From Occallatibacter gabretensis (GTDB lineage: Bacteria > Acidobacteriota > Terriglobia > Terriglobales > Acidobacteriaceae): a stretch of DNA of 64,000 nt. Positions 34,713-43,490 of this stretch are shown in pieces. The stretch spans positions 558,001 through 622,000 of the forward strand of contig NZ_LAIJ01000010.1 in assembly GCF_001449115.1 (NCBI RefSeq), written 5' to 3'. The number at the start of each line of letters is the position of its first letter. The first letter of the stretch is position 1. The translations under genes and the position numbers were made by a program. A model generated the notes under the pieces. That model did not search any database. It was not told where the DNA came from and worked only from the letters and a program-made list of their open reading frames with translations.

Positions 34713-35753
34713 CTAAAGTCTCTCGTTCTTCCAAGCGGCTTTGCGGAGACGATCGCGGAGTGCGGCTCCGATGCCTTCTGCGGAGGGCAGCGGGCAGAGA
34801 ATGTGATCGCAGCCTGCGGCGTCGAGTTCGCGGAGACCGGAATAGAGGCGTGCCGCGAGTTCTGCCGGTGTGGACCAGCTTCCCCAGTCAAAGATTGCTG
34901 CGTGCTGCGGGGCAGTCTGCGCGAATTCGCGCGGGAGAAGAATGCCGAGGCGTTCCTGTTCGTGATTTTGCGTGTGATTGGCGGCGGCGTGTGTGAGTGC
35001 GGCGGGCAGATCTGCATCCGGCGCTTCGATCAGAATGAGATGCGCGCGCGGCGCGTAGTGGCGAATACCGACGCCTGGGGATGGCAGGCCCTCCGGGCTT
35101 TTGCTTTTTGGAGGGGGTTCGTACATATGAGCGGAACCCGCGACAGCGCGAACTTGTTCCAGAGTGATAGCCCCAGGGCGGTAGATCACGATGGGGTTCT
35201 GCGTGGGATCGAGGACGGTGGACTCGACACCGTGAAGCGTGGGTCCGGCATCGACGATGGCGTCGATGCGGCCATCGAGGTCGGCGAGTACGTGCTCCGC
35301 GGTGGTTGGGCTGGTGTGGCCGAAGCGGTTGGCGCTGGGCGCGGCGATGGGGACGCCGGCGAGACGGATGAGCTCAAAGGCTATGGGATGCGCGGGCATG
35401 CGCACGCCGACGAGAGGACGGCCGGCGGTGACGGTGTCGGGGATTGCCGAAGAGCGGGGCAGGAGAAGGGTGAGCGGGCCGGGCCAGAAGTGGTCGATAA
35501 GATTCTGCGCGGATGGCGGGACCTCTGTGGTGATTTGAGAGAGCGTGACTGTGTCTGCGATGTGGACAATGACTGGATCCCAGGCGGGGCGCTGCTTTGC
35601 GGCAAAGATGCGGGCTACGGCAGCGGGATCCAGCGCGTTGGCTCCGAGGCCATAGACGGTCTCCGTGGGGAAGGCTACGAGGCCGCCGGAACGGAGAATT
35701 TCAGCGGCGCGGGAGAGGTCTTCCGGCGTGCTGGTCAGCCGCAGGGTTTGCAT
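34713..35753 (-). CDS. L-threonylcarbamoyladenylate synthase (Sua5 type)
   Basis: 346 residues, the long Sua5 form rather than the short TsaC form. It makes threonylcarbamoyl-AMP from threonine, bicarbonate and ATP for the t6A37 modification of ANN-decoding tRNAs. Visible: GGLVAFPTETVYGLGANAL, KQRPAWDPVIVHI, FWPGPLTLLLPRS, VGVRMPAHPIAFELI, PIAAPSANRFGHTSPTTAEHV, and STVLDPTQNPIVIYRPGAIT. After a Pro-rich linker (YEPPPKSKSPEGLPSPGVGIRHYAPRAHL) a C-terminal Sua5 domain follows. Stands alone. A palindromic repeat lies just upstream of the start. Confidence 0.93.
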   Translation of the reverse strand: MQTLRLTSTPEDLSRAAEILRSGGLVAFPTETVYGLGANALDPAAVARIFAAKQRPAWDPVIVHIADTVTLSQITTEVPPSAQNLIDHFWPGPLTLLLPRSSAIPDTVTAGRPLVGVRMPAHPIAFELIRLAGVPIAAPSANRFGHTSPTTAEHVLADLDGRIDAIVDAGPTLHGVESTVLDPTQNPIVIYRPGAITLEQVRAVAGSAHMYEPPPKSKSPEGLPSPGVGIRHYAPRAHLILIEAPDADLPAALTHAAANHTQNHEQERLGILLPREFAQTAPQHAAIFDWGSWSTPAELAARLYSGLRELDAAGCDHILCPLPSAEGIGAALRDRLRKAAWKNERL

Positions 35754-35800
35754 AGGTTAATTTTCGCAGGACTGGCTTCGGAAGACTCGGCCTTTGTGCG

Positions 35801-35842
35801 ATCCCACCCATGCGCGACGAAGCTGCGCATGAGTGGGGCACC
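35801..35842. repeat. CCCACCCAT-type palindromic repeat, second copy
   Basis: ATCCCACCCATGCGC and TGCGCATGAGTGGGGCACC around GACGAAGC. The frame CCCACCCAT...ATG(R)(R)TGGGGCACC is shared with 16058-16100 although the inner arms differ. Confidence 0.6.
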
Positions 35843-35889
35843 TGTCACTTGCATCGGCACCCGCGTCTCGGGGCAGCGAAGAGGATCGC

Positions 35890-37104
35890 TTAATTGGTGA
35901 GGACAGACTCGTTGCCAAGCAGGCGATAGAGCGTGGAGCGGCTGATGCCGAGTTGGCGGGCGGCGCGGAGCTTGTTGCCGCGGTTGAGATCGAGGACATA
36001 CTGCACGTGGCGTTGAATTATGTCGTCGAGCGTGAGCGGACTGGATTGTGGACCGAGAGAGAGATCATGTGGCATCTGGCCTGGGGCGGGGAGGGCCAGG
36101 TTGGCGGGGAGGATGGCGTCGCTGGTCGATTCGAGGATGGCGGCTTCGAGCACGCTGGCCAGTTCACGCACGTTGCCGGGCCAGTTGTGCTGGAGCAGGC
36201 GGGCGAGTGTGCCGGGCCCGAGCGAGACGGGGCGCTGCTGGTAGCGGGCGCAGAGCCGGTCGAGGAGGGCTTGCGCGATGGGTGCAATGTCTTCCTTGCG
36301 CATGCGCAGCGCGGGAACAGCAAAGCGGCAGGCGGTGAGACGGAAGGCGAGGTCGGGAAGGAACTGGCCCTGACCGGCCATTTGACGGATTGAGGCCTGC
36401 GAGGAAGCAACGATCAACAAGCGTGGCGAGCGGTCATCCGCGCTCTGCTGGGGATGGCCGGGAAAGGTGTGGCGCTGTGGCTGCCGGTTCTCAATTGCTT
36501 TGAAAACATTCAGCAGCAGGGCTTGGCCTGGAGGCGTGAGCAGGTCTACGCGATCCAGATACAGAAAGCCGGAGAGCCTGGCAGGGTCAAGATCGCTGAG
36601 CAGCCACTCGCGCGCATCATGGCGCTGAAAGACGGCGCGGGCCAATGGCGAACGGCTGAGCAGATAACGGGCGACGGTCTGCTTGCCTGATCCTTGCTCG
36701 CCTTCAATTGAGGCAATTTGCAGGTGCGGCGCGGCCATTTCAGCCTGCAGAAGGAGCTTACGCCAGGCAGAGCTGATGCCGGTCGCGTGTGCGTTCTGTG
36801 ACAAACCGTTCTCCGCGTGATCCGGAAGGGCAGGAAGCTGAGAAAGATAGGGAATGGGGTTAGGTTGTGTGCTCAACTTGCCTGCCTCCGGTACAGATGG
36901 AGCGCCAAAATAGGGCCCGGTGGCCAGGAAATGGCCAACAGGTGTTTCATCGGCGGGCAGGGGAAGAACGTTAGTAAGGCAGGGACAAGGGACAAGGGAC
37001 AAGGGACAAGGGACAAGGGACAAGGGACAAGGGACAAGGGCGGGATGCGGATCGGCTGTTGCGGGGTGTCTTATTTTGACGCATAAGCAAAATGCGCTGA
37101 TCAT
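35890..37104 (-). CDS. AAA+/Fis regulator lacking the GAFTGA loop
   Basis: 404 residues from ATG 37104 with AAGGA upstream. After an odd N-terminus containing a CPLSLVP repeat, an NtrC-like AAA+ domain starts near 110: Walker A GEQGSGKQ, degenerate Walker B FLYLDRVDLL, RLTACRFAVPALRMRKEDI, and NWPGNVREL. The sigma-54 contact loop GAFTGA is missing, so it probably does not open sigma-54 promoters in the standard way. A Fis helix-turn-helix ends it (AARQLGISRSTLYRLLG). The N-terminal repeat is a DNA heptamer array, so a later TTG start is also possible. Confidence 0.7.
   Translation of the reverse strand: MISAFCLCVKIRHPATADPHPALVPCPLSLVPCPLSLVPCPCLTNVLPLPADETPVGHFLATGPYFGAPSVPEAGKLSTQPNPIPYLSQLPALPDHAENGLSQNAHATGISSAWRKLLLQAEMAAPHLQIASIEGEQGSGKQTVARYLLSRSPLARAVFQRHDAREWLLSDLDPARLSGFLYLDRVDLLTPPGQALLLNVFKAIENRQPQRHTFPGHPQQSADDRSPRLLIVASSQASIRQMAGQGQFLPDLAFRLTACRFAVPALRMRKEDIAPIAQALLDRLCARYQQRPVSLGPGTLARLLQHNWPGNVRELASVLEAAILESTSDAILPANLALPAPGQMPHDLSLGPQSSPLTLDDIIQRHVQYVLDLNRGNKLRAARQLGISRSTLYRLLGNESVLTN
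36982..37040. repeat. heptanucleotide tandem array (GGGACAA)8
   Basis: Eight perfect GGGACAA units (36982-37037) plus GGG. It lies inside the 5' part of the AAA+/Fis gene if that gene starts at 37104. Because seven is not a multiple of three, gain or loss of one unit would change the reading frame. Confidence 0.95.
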
Positions 37105-37149
37105 CCAATATCCTTGCAGGATGACCAGCGCAGTTGTTTTTCTTGTTCC

Positions 37150-37914
37150 TTATCCCTGGCTGCTCTGGAACCTTTTGCTTGGGGTGTCGGAGAAGAGCTG
37201 GCCGTCGCGGATCATGACGACGCGGTGAGCGTATTCGGCGATGTCCGGCTCATGGGTGACGAGGACGATGGTGTTGCCTTTGGCGTGGAGCGCATCGAAG
37301 AGGGCCATGATCTCTACGCCGGTCTTGGAGTCAAGGTTGCCGGTGGGCTCGTCGGCCAGGATGATGGAGGGCCGGTTGACGAGCGCGCGGGCGATGGCGA
37401 CGCGCTGACGCTGGCCGCCTGAGAGCTCGTTGGGCTTGTGCATCATGCGTTCTTCAAGATTGACGCTGGCGAGGGAGGCTTTGGCGCGTTCAATGCGCTC
37501 GGCAGCAGGGGTGCCGTTGTAGATGAGCGGCAGCTCGACGTTGTGCAGCGAAGTGGCACGGGCCAGCAGGTTGAAGGTCTGGAAGACGAAGCCGATTTCC
37601 TTGTTGCGGATGCGTGCGAGCTGGTCGTCATCAAGATCGCTGACGAGCTGGTTGTTGAGCCAGTACTTGCCCTGCGAAGGCGTGTCGAGGCAGCCGATGA
37701 GGTTCATCAGCGTGGATTTGCCGGAGCCGGAGGGACCCATGATGGCCACATATTCATTGTGGCGGATGCGGAGGTTGAGGCCGCGGAGGGCGTGCACCTG
37801 CTGCTCGGAGCCCATGTCGTAGGTGCGCCAGAGGTTTTCGACGACAATGACGTCGCCCGTTGGACGAGCTGCCTGCTGTGTGCTTTCTTCGGTTCCGACG
37901 CTGTCGAGAGCCAT
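37150..37914 (-). CDS. ABC transporter ATP-binding protein (MacB/LolD type)
   Basis: 254 residues. Complete nucleotide-binding domain: Walker [20 protein letters not shown]-loop [22 protein letters not shown], signature [36 protein letters not shown] with Walker B, and H-loop [13 protein letters not shown]. This type powers MacB- and LolCDE-like permeases. It is transcribed after the MFP adaptor gene at 38061-39425 across a 146-base spacer rich in GATTCGT repeats. No permease is encoded beside it, so it may serve one of the orphan ADOP permeases in the genome (inference). Confidence 0.92.
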   Translation of the reverse strand: MALDSVGTEESTQQAARPTGDVIVVENLWRTYDMGSEQQVHALRGLNLRIRHNEYVAIMGPSGSGKSTLMNLIGCLDTPSQGKYWLNNQLVSDLDDDQLARIRNKEIGFVFQTFNLLARATSLHNVELPLIYNGTPAAERIERAKASLASVNLEERMMHKPNELSGGQRQRVAIARALVNRPSIILADEPTGNLDSKTGVEIMALFDALHAKGNTIVLVTHEPDIAEYAHRVVMIRDGQLFSDTPSKRFQSSQG

Positions 37915-37926
37915 GTTCTTCTTTCG

Positions 37927-38014
37927 GTGATTCGTGATTCGTGATTCGTTGTCAGGACTCGTGAATGGATGAGAGTAGATCTCTGCTCATCACGAATCAC
38001 TAAAAACGAATCAC
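37927..38014. repeat. GTGATTCGT direct and inverted repeats
   Basis: GTGATTC occurs three times in tandem (37927-37948) and its complement twice (ATCACGAATCAC at 37989-38000, ACGAATCAC at 38006-38014), so the spacer between adaptor and ATPase genes can fold into a hairpin. Confidence 0.65.
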
Positions 38015-38060
38015 TTATTTAAGACATACGCAGATCAAACCGGGTTCGTTCCTCTTCTGC

Positions 38061-39425
38061 TTATGTAGTTGAGGACGGTATCGGCGCTGGCTTCTCGGTG
38101 TCGCGCTTGATGAGAGCGTTCTCTTTCAGGGCACGCAGTGTCTTGAAGGGACCGATGACGATCTCCTGGCCTTCTGTCAGACCGGAGAGCACTTCAATCT
38201 GGGTGGCTCCGGTGATGCCGGTGGTGACGGTGACGAAGTGTACACGGAGATTACCGGACTTGTCCTTGTCGACGACGTAGACGCCCTGCGGCTCAGGCGT
38301 GCCGGCGGGCTTAGTGGCAGCCTGCACATTGCCGGATGGCGGGGTCTCGACCGTTTTGATGGTGAGCGCCTGGATGGGCAAAGCGAGCACGCCGGATTTT
38401 TGTGCCGTGGTGATTTTGGCCGTGGTGGAGAGGCCGGGGCGCAAGGTCTCGTCTGGCTGATCGAGCGTGATGACAACCTTGAAGTCCTTCGCCTCTTCGG
38501 TGCCGGAGGTGGACTGCGAAGTGGCGACGCCGGTAGAGCGCAACAGGGCCTGATCGCCGACGAGGGTTACGTGTCCTTTGAAGACGCGGCCGGGAACTGC
38601 GTCCACGGTTACATCCGCGGGCTGGCCGATCTTGACGTTCACAATGTCGGTTTCGTCCACTTTGACTTCGGCGGTAATGATGCTCATGTCGGCGATGGTC
38701 ATGAACGTCGAGCCTGAGGTGTTCTGGATGCCTTCGACCACGGTTTCGCCTTCGCGGACGGGCTGGTTGGTGACGATGCCGTCAAAGGGCGCAATGGCAT
38801 TCGTCAGGTCCAGCATGTTCTTGTTGGCCTGCAGCGTGGCAACCTGTGTGCCGAGATGGCCGCGGGCGGAATCCGTATTGGCCTTGGCCTGGTTGAGCTG
38901 AGCTATGTTCTGGTCGAGCGTGGCGACGTCGGTATCGTAAGCAGCCTTTTTGGCGTCGTAGTCCTGCTTGGCCATGATGCCGGCTTTGTAAAGACCCTGG
39001 GCGCGGTCCCAGTCGAGCTTTTTCTGCTCAAGATCAGCTTTGGCGTGTTCGATGTTGGCATCGGCAGTCTTTTCGGCGGCGATGTAACTGTTAATGTCGG
39101 TTTTGGCCGCCGCGATGGCTGCCTGCTGACCGACAACCTGCGCCGTCTGCTGTACGTTCTCGACGGTGGCCACAAGCTGACCCTTCTTTACGTGGTCGCC
39201 TTCCTTGACGTAGAGGTGCGTGATGCGGCCCATGGCGGTGGCGCCAAGAACAACGAAGGTTTTGGGCCTGATCTGACCGGTGCCGCTGACCACGGTGGTC
39301 AGCTCCTGGCGGGCGACTTTGGCAGTGAGGACCTTGGTGAAGCCGGATTGCTGCTTGATGACGTAAAAGGTCACAGCTCCGGCGACCGCAAGCAGAATGA
39401 GGGCAATCAAAAGAATCTTCTTCAT
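38061..39425 (-). CDS. HlyD/MFP-family periplasmic adaptor
   Basis: 454 residues from ATG 39425. One N-terminal membrane helix (KKILLIALILLAVAGAVTFYV), then a membrane fusion protein fold: barrel-sandwich half (VSGTGQIRPKTFVVLGATAMGRITHLYVKEGDHVKKGQLVATV), a long coiled coil (about 95-205, with VGQQAAIAAAKTDINSYIAAEKTADANIEHAKADLEQKKLDWDRA), second lipoyl half (APFDGIVTNQPVREGETV), and beta-barrel. It should bridge an inner-membrane MacB-type pump and an outer-membrane factor. Upstream gene of the ABC ATPase; the permease and TolC partner are not present here. Confidence 0.9.
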   Translation of the reverse strand: MKKILLIALILLAVAGAVTFYVIKQQSGFTKVLTAKVARQELTTVVSGTGQIRPKTFVVLGATAMGRITHLYVKEGDHVKKGQLVATVENVQQTAQVVGQQAAIAAAKTDINSYIAAEKTADANIEHAKADLEQKKLDWDRAQGLYKAGIMAKQDYDAKKAAYDTDVATLDQNIAQLNQAKANTDSARGHLGTQVATLQANKNMLDLTNAIAPFDGIVTNQPVREGETVVEGIQNTSGSTFMTIADMSIITAEVKVDETDIVNVKIGQPADVTVDAVPGRVFKGHVTLVGDQALLRSTGVATSQSTSGTEEAKDFKVVITLDQPDETLRPGLSTTAKITTAQKSGVLALPIQALTIKTVETPPSGNVQAATKPAGTPEPQGVYVVDKDKSGNLRVHFVTVTTGITGATQIEVLSGLTEGQEIVIGPFKTLRALKENALIKRDTEKPAPIPSSTT

Positions 39426-39731
39426 GTGCGACTTTTTGCTCCCTGAGGGGTACCAGTCCAGTGTACGCAAAAACTTCGCAAAGAGTTCCTTGAGTTATCG
39501 AAAAGTGTTCCGGTTTTCTGCTATCCGGTGAAGGCTGAGAGGCAGAATACAGGGCCAATTTTTGCCCCAAAAGGTTACTTTCCGGCTCCTGGAGAGTCCA
39601 ACTTGCAGATTTATCTGCGCCAGAGCAGGGATCAGGCAGGGACAGGCGCTGGGGAATATCTTGCCGTCGTTGCTTCCGGACCGTAGAATAAAGGCAATCA
39701 GCATCGGTGATCCAGGAGTTCTTTGAGGGTT

Positions 39732-41453
39732 ATGACGCACAGCCGCAGTTCCTTGTTTGCCACCGCAGTACTGTGCGGTTTGTTTGCAGTTCCCGCCGCC
39801 AGGATGGCAGCGCAGCAGTCGACTCCACCGCCGAGTGCCGGAGCAGCCACGCAAGACGATCAGGATCCCCTGAAGCGCAAGCGCAGCGACAAGGAAACAC
39901 TGGATGCACGTAAGAACCTCCGGACAGAGTTAAAGGGCGCATACAAGACCTGGCTCGAACAGGATGTGGCTTACATCATTACGGATGAGGAACGGAAGGC
40001 TTTTAGAAGCCTCTCGAACGACGAAGAACGCGAGTCGTTTATCGAAAACTTCTGGCTGCGGCGCAACCCGAATCCCGATTCTCCCGAGAACGAATTTCGA
40101 GATGAGCACTATCGCCGTATTCAATATGCGAACGACCACTATGCGGCGGGCAAGCCGGGATGGAAGACCGATCGGGGTCATATATATATCGCCTTCGGCA
40201 AGCCGGACTCGACAGATTCCCACCCCTCCGGCGGCGCATATCAGCGTCCGATTGAAGAAGGCGGAGGCCAGACTTCGACCTTCCCCTTTGAGACCTGGCA
40301 TTACCGTTATCTCGAAGGCATCGGCGACAACATCGATATCGAGTTTGTGGACACCTGCCAGTGCGGCGACTACCACTTCACCATTGACCGCAGCGAAAAG
40401 GATGCTCTGTTGCGCGTACCGGGCGCGGGCCTGACGCAGTGGGAAGAGATGGGCATGGCCAAGAAGGCTGACCGCTTCAAGGGCAGCGGCGAAGCGCTTG
40501 GCCTGGGACCGCAGTCGAGCGGGCAGAATACCAAGGAGTTTGACCGCATTGAACTGGCTGCGAAGTTATTTGCGCCGCCGCCGATCAAGTTCAAGGACCT
40601 GGAAGGATTCATCTCCGAGCACACGATTCTGACCGGACCGCCGCTGCCGTTTGATGTTCGTACGGACTTTGTCCGGGTAACGGAGAGCACTGTACTGGTG
40701 CCTATCACGGTACAGCTCAAGAACCGTGATTTGACCTTTGTAACCAAGGATGGTGTTTCGACTGCAAGCGTCAACATCCTGGGCAAGGTAACTACGCTGA
40801 CGCACAAGACGGTGCAGACCTTTGAAGATACGGTCTCTGTGCAGGAGCCGGCCGAGCTGCTGGAGAAGGCGCTGGACAGCAAAAAGATTTACTGGCAGGC
40901 GCTTCCGCTTCTTCCCGGCCTCTACCGCATCGACATTGCTATCAAGGACGTGAACAACCCGGACCACGTGGGCCTGTATGGGCGCGGTATCAATGTGCCG
41001 ACGTTCGACGATGAGAAGCTCTCCACCTCATCGCTGATTCTCTCCGATAACCTGGCGCCTGTTGACTCGCACTCGGTAGGCACCGGCACGTGCGTCATTG
41101 GCGGCACGAAGATCTGCCCGCGCGTACAGGCCGGCCCAGCCACGCCGGTGAGCTACAAGCGAAACCAGAATCTGGCTTTCTGGATGCAGGTGTACAACCT
41201 CAGCATCGACGAGCAGAGCAAGAGCAATCTAGCCAAGGTGACCTATCAGATCATTGATTCGACCACAAACAACGTCATCTTTGAGAAAGAGATTGAATCC
41301 AAGGACCTGGGCGCTCACAGCAACCAGCTGACGGTGGAGAAGCTGCTCCCGATCGCAGGTCTCCAGCCGGGCAAGTACAAGGTAACGATCAAGGTCAACG
41401 ACACAATCTCCAAACAAGAGATTGCGCAATCGGCTCCCTTTGTCGTGGAATAG
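39732..41453 (+). CDS. GWxTD domain-containing exported protein
   Basis: 573 residues from ATG 39732, with GAGGG just upstream. A signal peptide ends near AARMAAQQ. The GWxTD domain is at about 65-200: YKTWLEQDVAYIITDEERKAFRSLSNDEERESFIENFWLRRNP, FRDEHYRRIQYANDHYAAGKPGWKTDRGHIYIAFGKPD, and TWHYRYLEGIGDNIDIEFVD. A long beta-rich part follows. The family is widespread in Acidobacteria and some Bacteroidota; its role is unknown, with roles in the envelope suspected. Followed 60 bases later by a carboxypeptidase-regulatory-like protein on the same strand. Confidence 0.85.
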   Translation: MTHSRSSLFATAVLCGLFAVPAARMAAQQSTPPPSAGAATQDDQDPLKRKRSDKETLDARKNLRTELKGAYKTWLEQDVAYIITDEERKAFRSLSNDEERESFIENFWLRRNPNPDSPENEFRDEHYRRIQYANDHYAAGKPGWKTDRGHIYIAFGKPDSTDSHPSGGAYQRPIEEGGGQTSTFPFETWHYRYLEGIGDNIDIEFVDTCQCGDYHFTIDRSEKDALLRVPGAGLTQWEEMGMAKKADRFKGSGEALGLGPQSSGQNTKEFDRIELAAKLFAPPPIKFKDLEGFISEHTILTGPPLPFDVRTDFVRVTESTVLVPITVQLKNRDLTFVTKDGVSTASVNILGKVTTLTHKTVQTFEDTVSVQEPAELLEKALDSKKIYWQALPLLPGLYRIDIAIKDVNNPDHVGLYGRGINVPTFDDEKLSTSSLILSDNLAPVDSHSVGTGTCVIGGTKICPRVQAGPATPVSYKRNQNLAFWMQVYNLSIDEQSKSNLAKVTYQIIDSTTNNVIFEKEIESKDLGAHSNQLTVEKLLPIAGLQPGKYKVTIKVNDTISKQEIAQSAPFVVE

Positions 41454-41459
41454 AAAACA

Positions 41460-41512
41460 TTCCCCCACAAACCCGGTAACCCGGCTTCAGACCGGAATTC
41501 CGCGTGGGGGAA
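41460..41512 (+). promoter_or_regulatory. hairpin covering a ribosome binding site
   Basis: TTCCCCCAC (41460-41468) pairs with GTGGGGGAA (41504-41512), with an inner CCGGT/ACCGG pair. The right arm contains the GGGGGA that would serve as ribosome binding site for the ATG at 41514, so folding would hide it. Confidence 0.55.
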
Positions 41513-41513
41513 A

Positions 41514-43274
41514 ATGCAGTTGAGCTTGCACTTCGGATTTGCCAGAGACGCCGCGCAGTCACAGATGCCAAGAGTGATCATACGCAGGCTCCATCTCGCG
41601 TTGTTTCTTATGCTGGCCGGTCTGGCCGCGGCTTCGGTCGAAGCCGGCGCACAGACGTCAGTATCGGGAATGGTGCGCGACTCGGCAGGGGTGCCGCAAA
41701 TCGGCGCCGAAGTGCAGCTTATCAAGGCCGATCTGACGGTGGCGGCGAACGCCTATACGAACAGCAAGGGACATTTTGTATTTGCTTCTGTGCTGCCCGG
41801 CTCCTATGCCGTGAAGGCTATCGGGAGCTCCTTCCTGCCATCGCTGCGCGAAAATGTCCGTGTTCGCTCAGCGACAGTGGTTAATCTCACTCTGAATACT
41901 CTCTATGAAGTAATGCAGTGGCTCCCCGCGCAGCCGCGCAATGCGAGCACGCAGAAGGATGATTGGGCGTGGACGCTGCGCTCGACGGCAAACCGTCCGT
42001 TGCTGCGCTGGCTGGAAGATGGCCCGCTGGTGGTGGTTTCCGAGGGGCCGAACTCGCAGCCCAGGCTGAAGGCGCGTCTAGTTGCCAGCGGGCAACAGGG
42101 CGCATTTGGCGAGGATGGCGAGCGTATCACGATGGAAGTGGAAGATACGCCTTCGAGCAGCCGTGAGCTTCTAGCGCGCGTGGATTTTGACCCTACGACC
42201 AATGCCGGCATGGAGTCAATGCTTGGCTTCCGGCAGGACCTTGGATTTGCCGGCTCCGTTGAGTCGGTAGCTGCGGTTGCGATGCATCCGGAGATTGAAG
42301 ATGCCGGAGGTAATGGAGCGGGCGTGGGGCTGGAAGAGGCTGCGGTTCGGACTACTGAGCGGATGCAGTTCGGCGATATGGCTGAGGCGGAAGTAGGCAC
42401 GCAGCAGGTGATGGCGCGCTTTATACAGAATGGCCCGAATACGGTCCTGGCAGAGATGCCGTTTGCCATGGTTGGCTGGCGGACGGGCAACAACGAAATT
42501 CACTACCGGATGGCGACAGCCGTGCCGGCTCCGGGAGCCGATGCTTCGGGAGCTGCAGGTGTGCTGCCGGCAGTGGAAATGGCAAATGGAAAGCTCGTTG
42601 TGGAGCGCGGCACGCACCAGGAGATTGGGTGGGAGCGCCGCACGGATGCTTCCGGCGTGCAGATTCTGGTGTATGCCGATTCGATCAGCAATCCGATGTT
42701 GGAAGCCAGCGCGCACCAGACGGGTGGAATGGGCTTTGCCGGACAGGCGCTTATGGATCCGGCCAGCGGCTTGATACGCACCGCAGGAGAAGGATTCTCG
42801 ACGGCAGGCGTGGTGGCCAGCGTTGAGCATCGACTGCCTGGCGGCAACTCGGTGCGACTGAGCTATGCCAACGGCGATGCGCTTGTGATTTCCGGTGCGC
42901 ACGGAGCCATGTCGCTGAGTGCGCTGGCGGGCGCGGCCAAGCCGCGGCGGACGCAAATGTATTCGCTCTCGCTTTCAGGAACGATTGACGGCACGGGAAC
43001 TCGCTGGCGCGCCAGTTATCGCTGGCAGCCGGAGGAGACTCTGACGCGAGTGGCGCCCTATGCGCTCGATGCGGCCGAGCCATTCATGAATCTGCATGTG
43101 CGGCAGCCCATATACCGCGTGCGCGGAGAGCACGCGCACAGCATCGATGCGATGGTGGACGCGCGGAATCTGCTGGCGCAAGGATACAGATCATTTGTGC
43201 TCAATGATGGGTCGCTGCTGATCTTTGCCCAGGAGCAGCGCAGCCTGAGCGCCGGGCTTGCGTTTACATTCTAG
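41514..43274 (+). CDS. carboxypeptidase-regulatory-like exported protein
   Basis: 586 residues from ATG 41514; an in-frame ATG at 41568 is an alternative that shortens the head before the signal peptide (LALFLMLAGLAAASVEAGAQ). A CarboxypepD_reg-like Ig domain follows (SVSGMVRDSAGVPQIGAEVQLIKADLTVAANAYTNSKGHFVFASVLPGSYAVKAI, about 50-125). The rest is beta-rich with alternating hydrophobic strands and ends in LAFTF, a C-terminal Phe typical of outer-membrane barrels. Probably an outer membrane protein working with the GWxTD protein before it. No enzymatic motif seen. Confidence 0.72.
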   Translation: MQLSLHFGFARDAAQSQMPRVIIRRLHLALFLMLAGLAAASVEAGAQTSVSGMVRDSAGVPQIGAEVQLIKADLTVAANAYTNSKGHFVFASVLPGSYAVKAIGSSFLPSLRENVRVRSATVVNLTLNTLYEVMQWLPAQPRNASTQKDDWAWTLRSTANRPLLRWLEDGPLVVVSEGPNSQPRLKARLVASGQQGAFGEDGERITMEVEDTPSSSRELLARVDFDPTTNAGMESMLGFRQDLGFAGSVESVAAVAMHPEIEDAGGNGAGVGLEEAAVRTTERMQFGDMAEAEVGTQQVMARFIQNGPNTVLAEMPFAMVGWRTGNNEIHYRMATAVPAPGADASGAAGVLPAVEMANGKLVVERGTHQEIGWERRTDASGVQILVYADSISNPMLEASAHQTGGMGFAGQALMDPASGLIRTAGEGFSTAGVVASVEHRLPGGNSVRLSYANGDALVISGAHGAMSLSALAGAAKPRRTQMYSLSLSGTIDGTGTRWRASYRWQPEETLTRVAPYALDAAEPFMNLHVRQPIYRVRGEHAHSIDAMVDARNLLAQGYRSFVLNDGSLLIFAQEQRSLSAGLAFTF

Positions 43275-43407
43275 ATTGCTTACGCGCGCTTTTTAAGCAA
43301 GACAACTCTGTGGTATATTCATTGAGGTGGCTGAGGCAGTTTTACTGCTCAGAGCACGCTTTCCGGAGCGTATCCCGGCGCGCAAAAGGCCCCATTTCAA
43401 CCCTCCC

Positions 43408-43483
43408 GGACGCGTAGCTCAACTGGCAGAGCATTCGGCTCTTAACCGACAGGTTGTAGGTTCGATTCCTACCGCGTCCACCA
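43408..43483 (+). tRNA. tRNA-Lys(CTT)
   Basis: 76 bases including encoded CCA. Acceptor GGACGCG/CGCGTCC, D arm GCTC...GAGC, anticodon loop CTCTTAA (anticodon CTT, reads AAG), T arm GTAGG TTCGATT CCTAC. Its 3' end lies eight bases from a decayed tyrosine recombinase gene, the usual arrangement at a tRNA attachment site. Confidence 0.96.
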
Positions 43484-43490
43484 ATTAGAA

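Noticed and set aside
34803-35900. 365-codon plus-strand frame
   Set aside because: Lies antisense to the Sua5 gene, has no familiar motif and extends through a palindromic repeat.
36982-37040. CRISPR-like appearance of the repeated heptamer
   Set aside because: Units are 7 bases without spacers, so it is a simple tandem array. No CRISPR array or cas gene was seen anywhere in the window.
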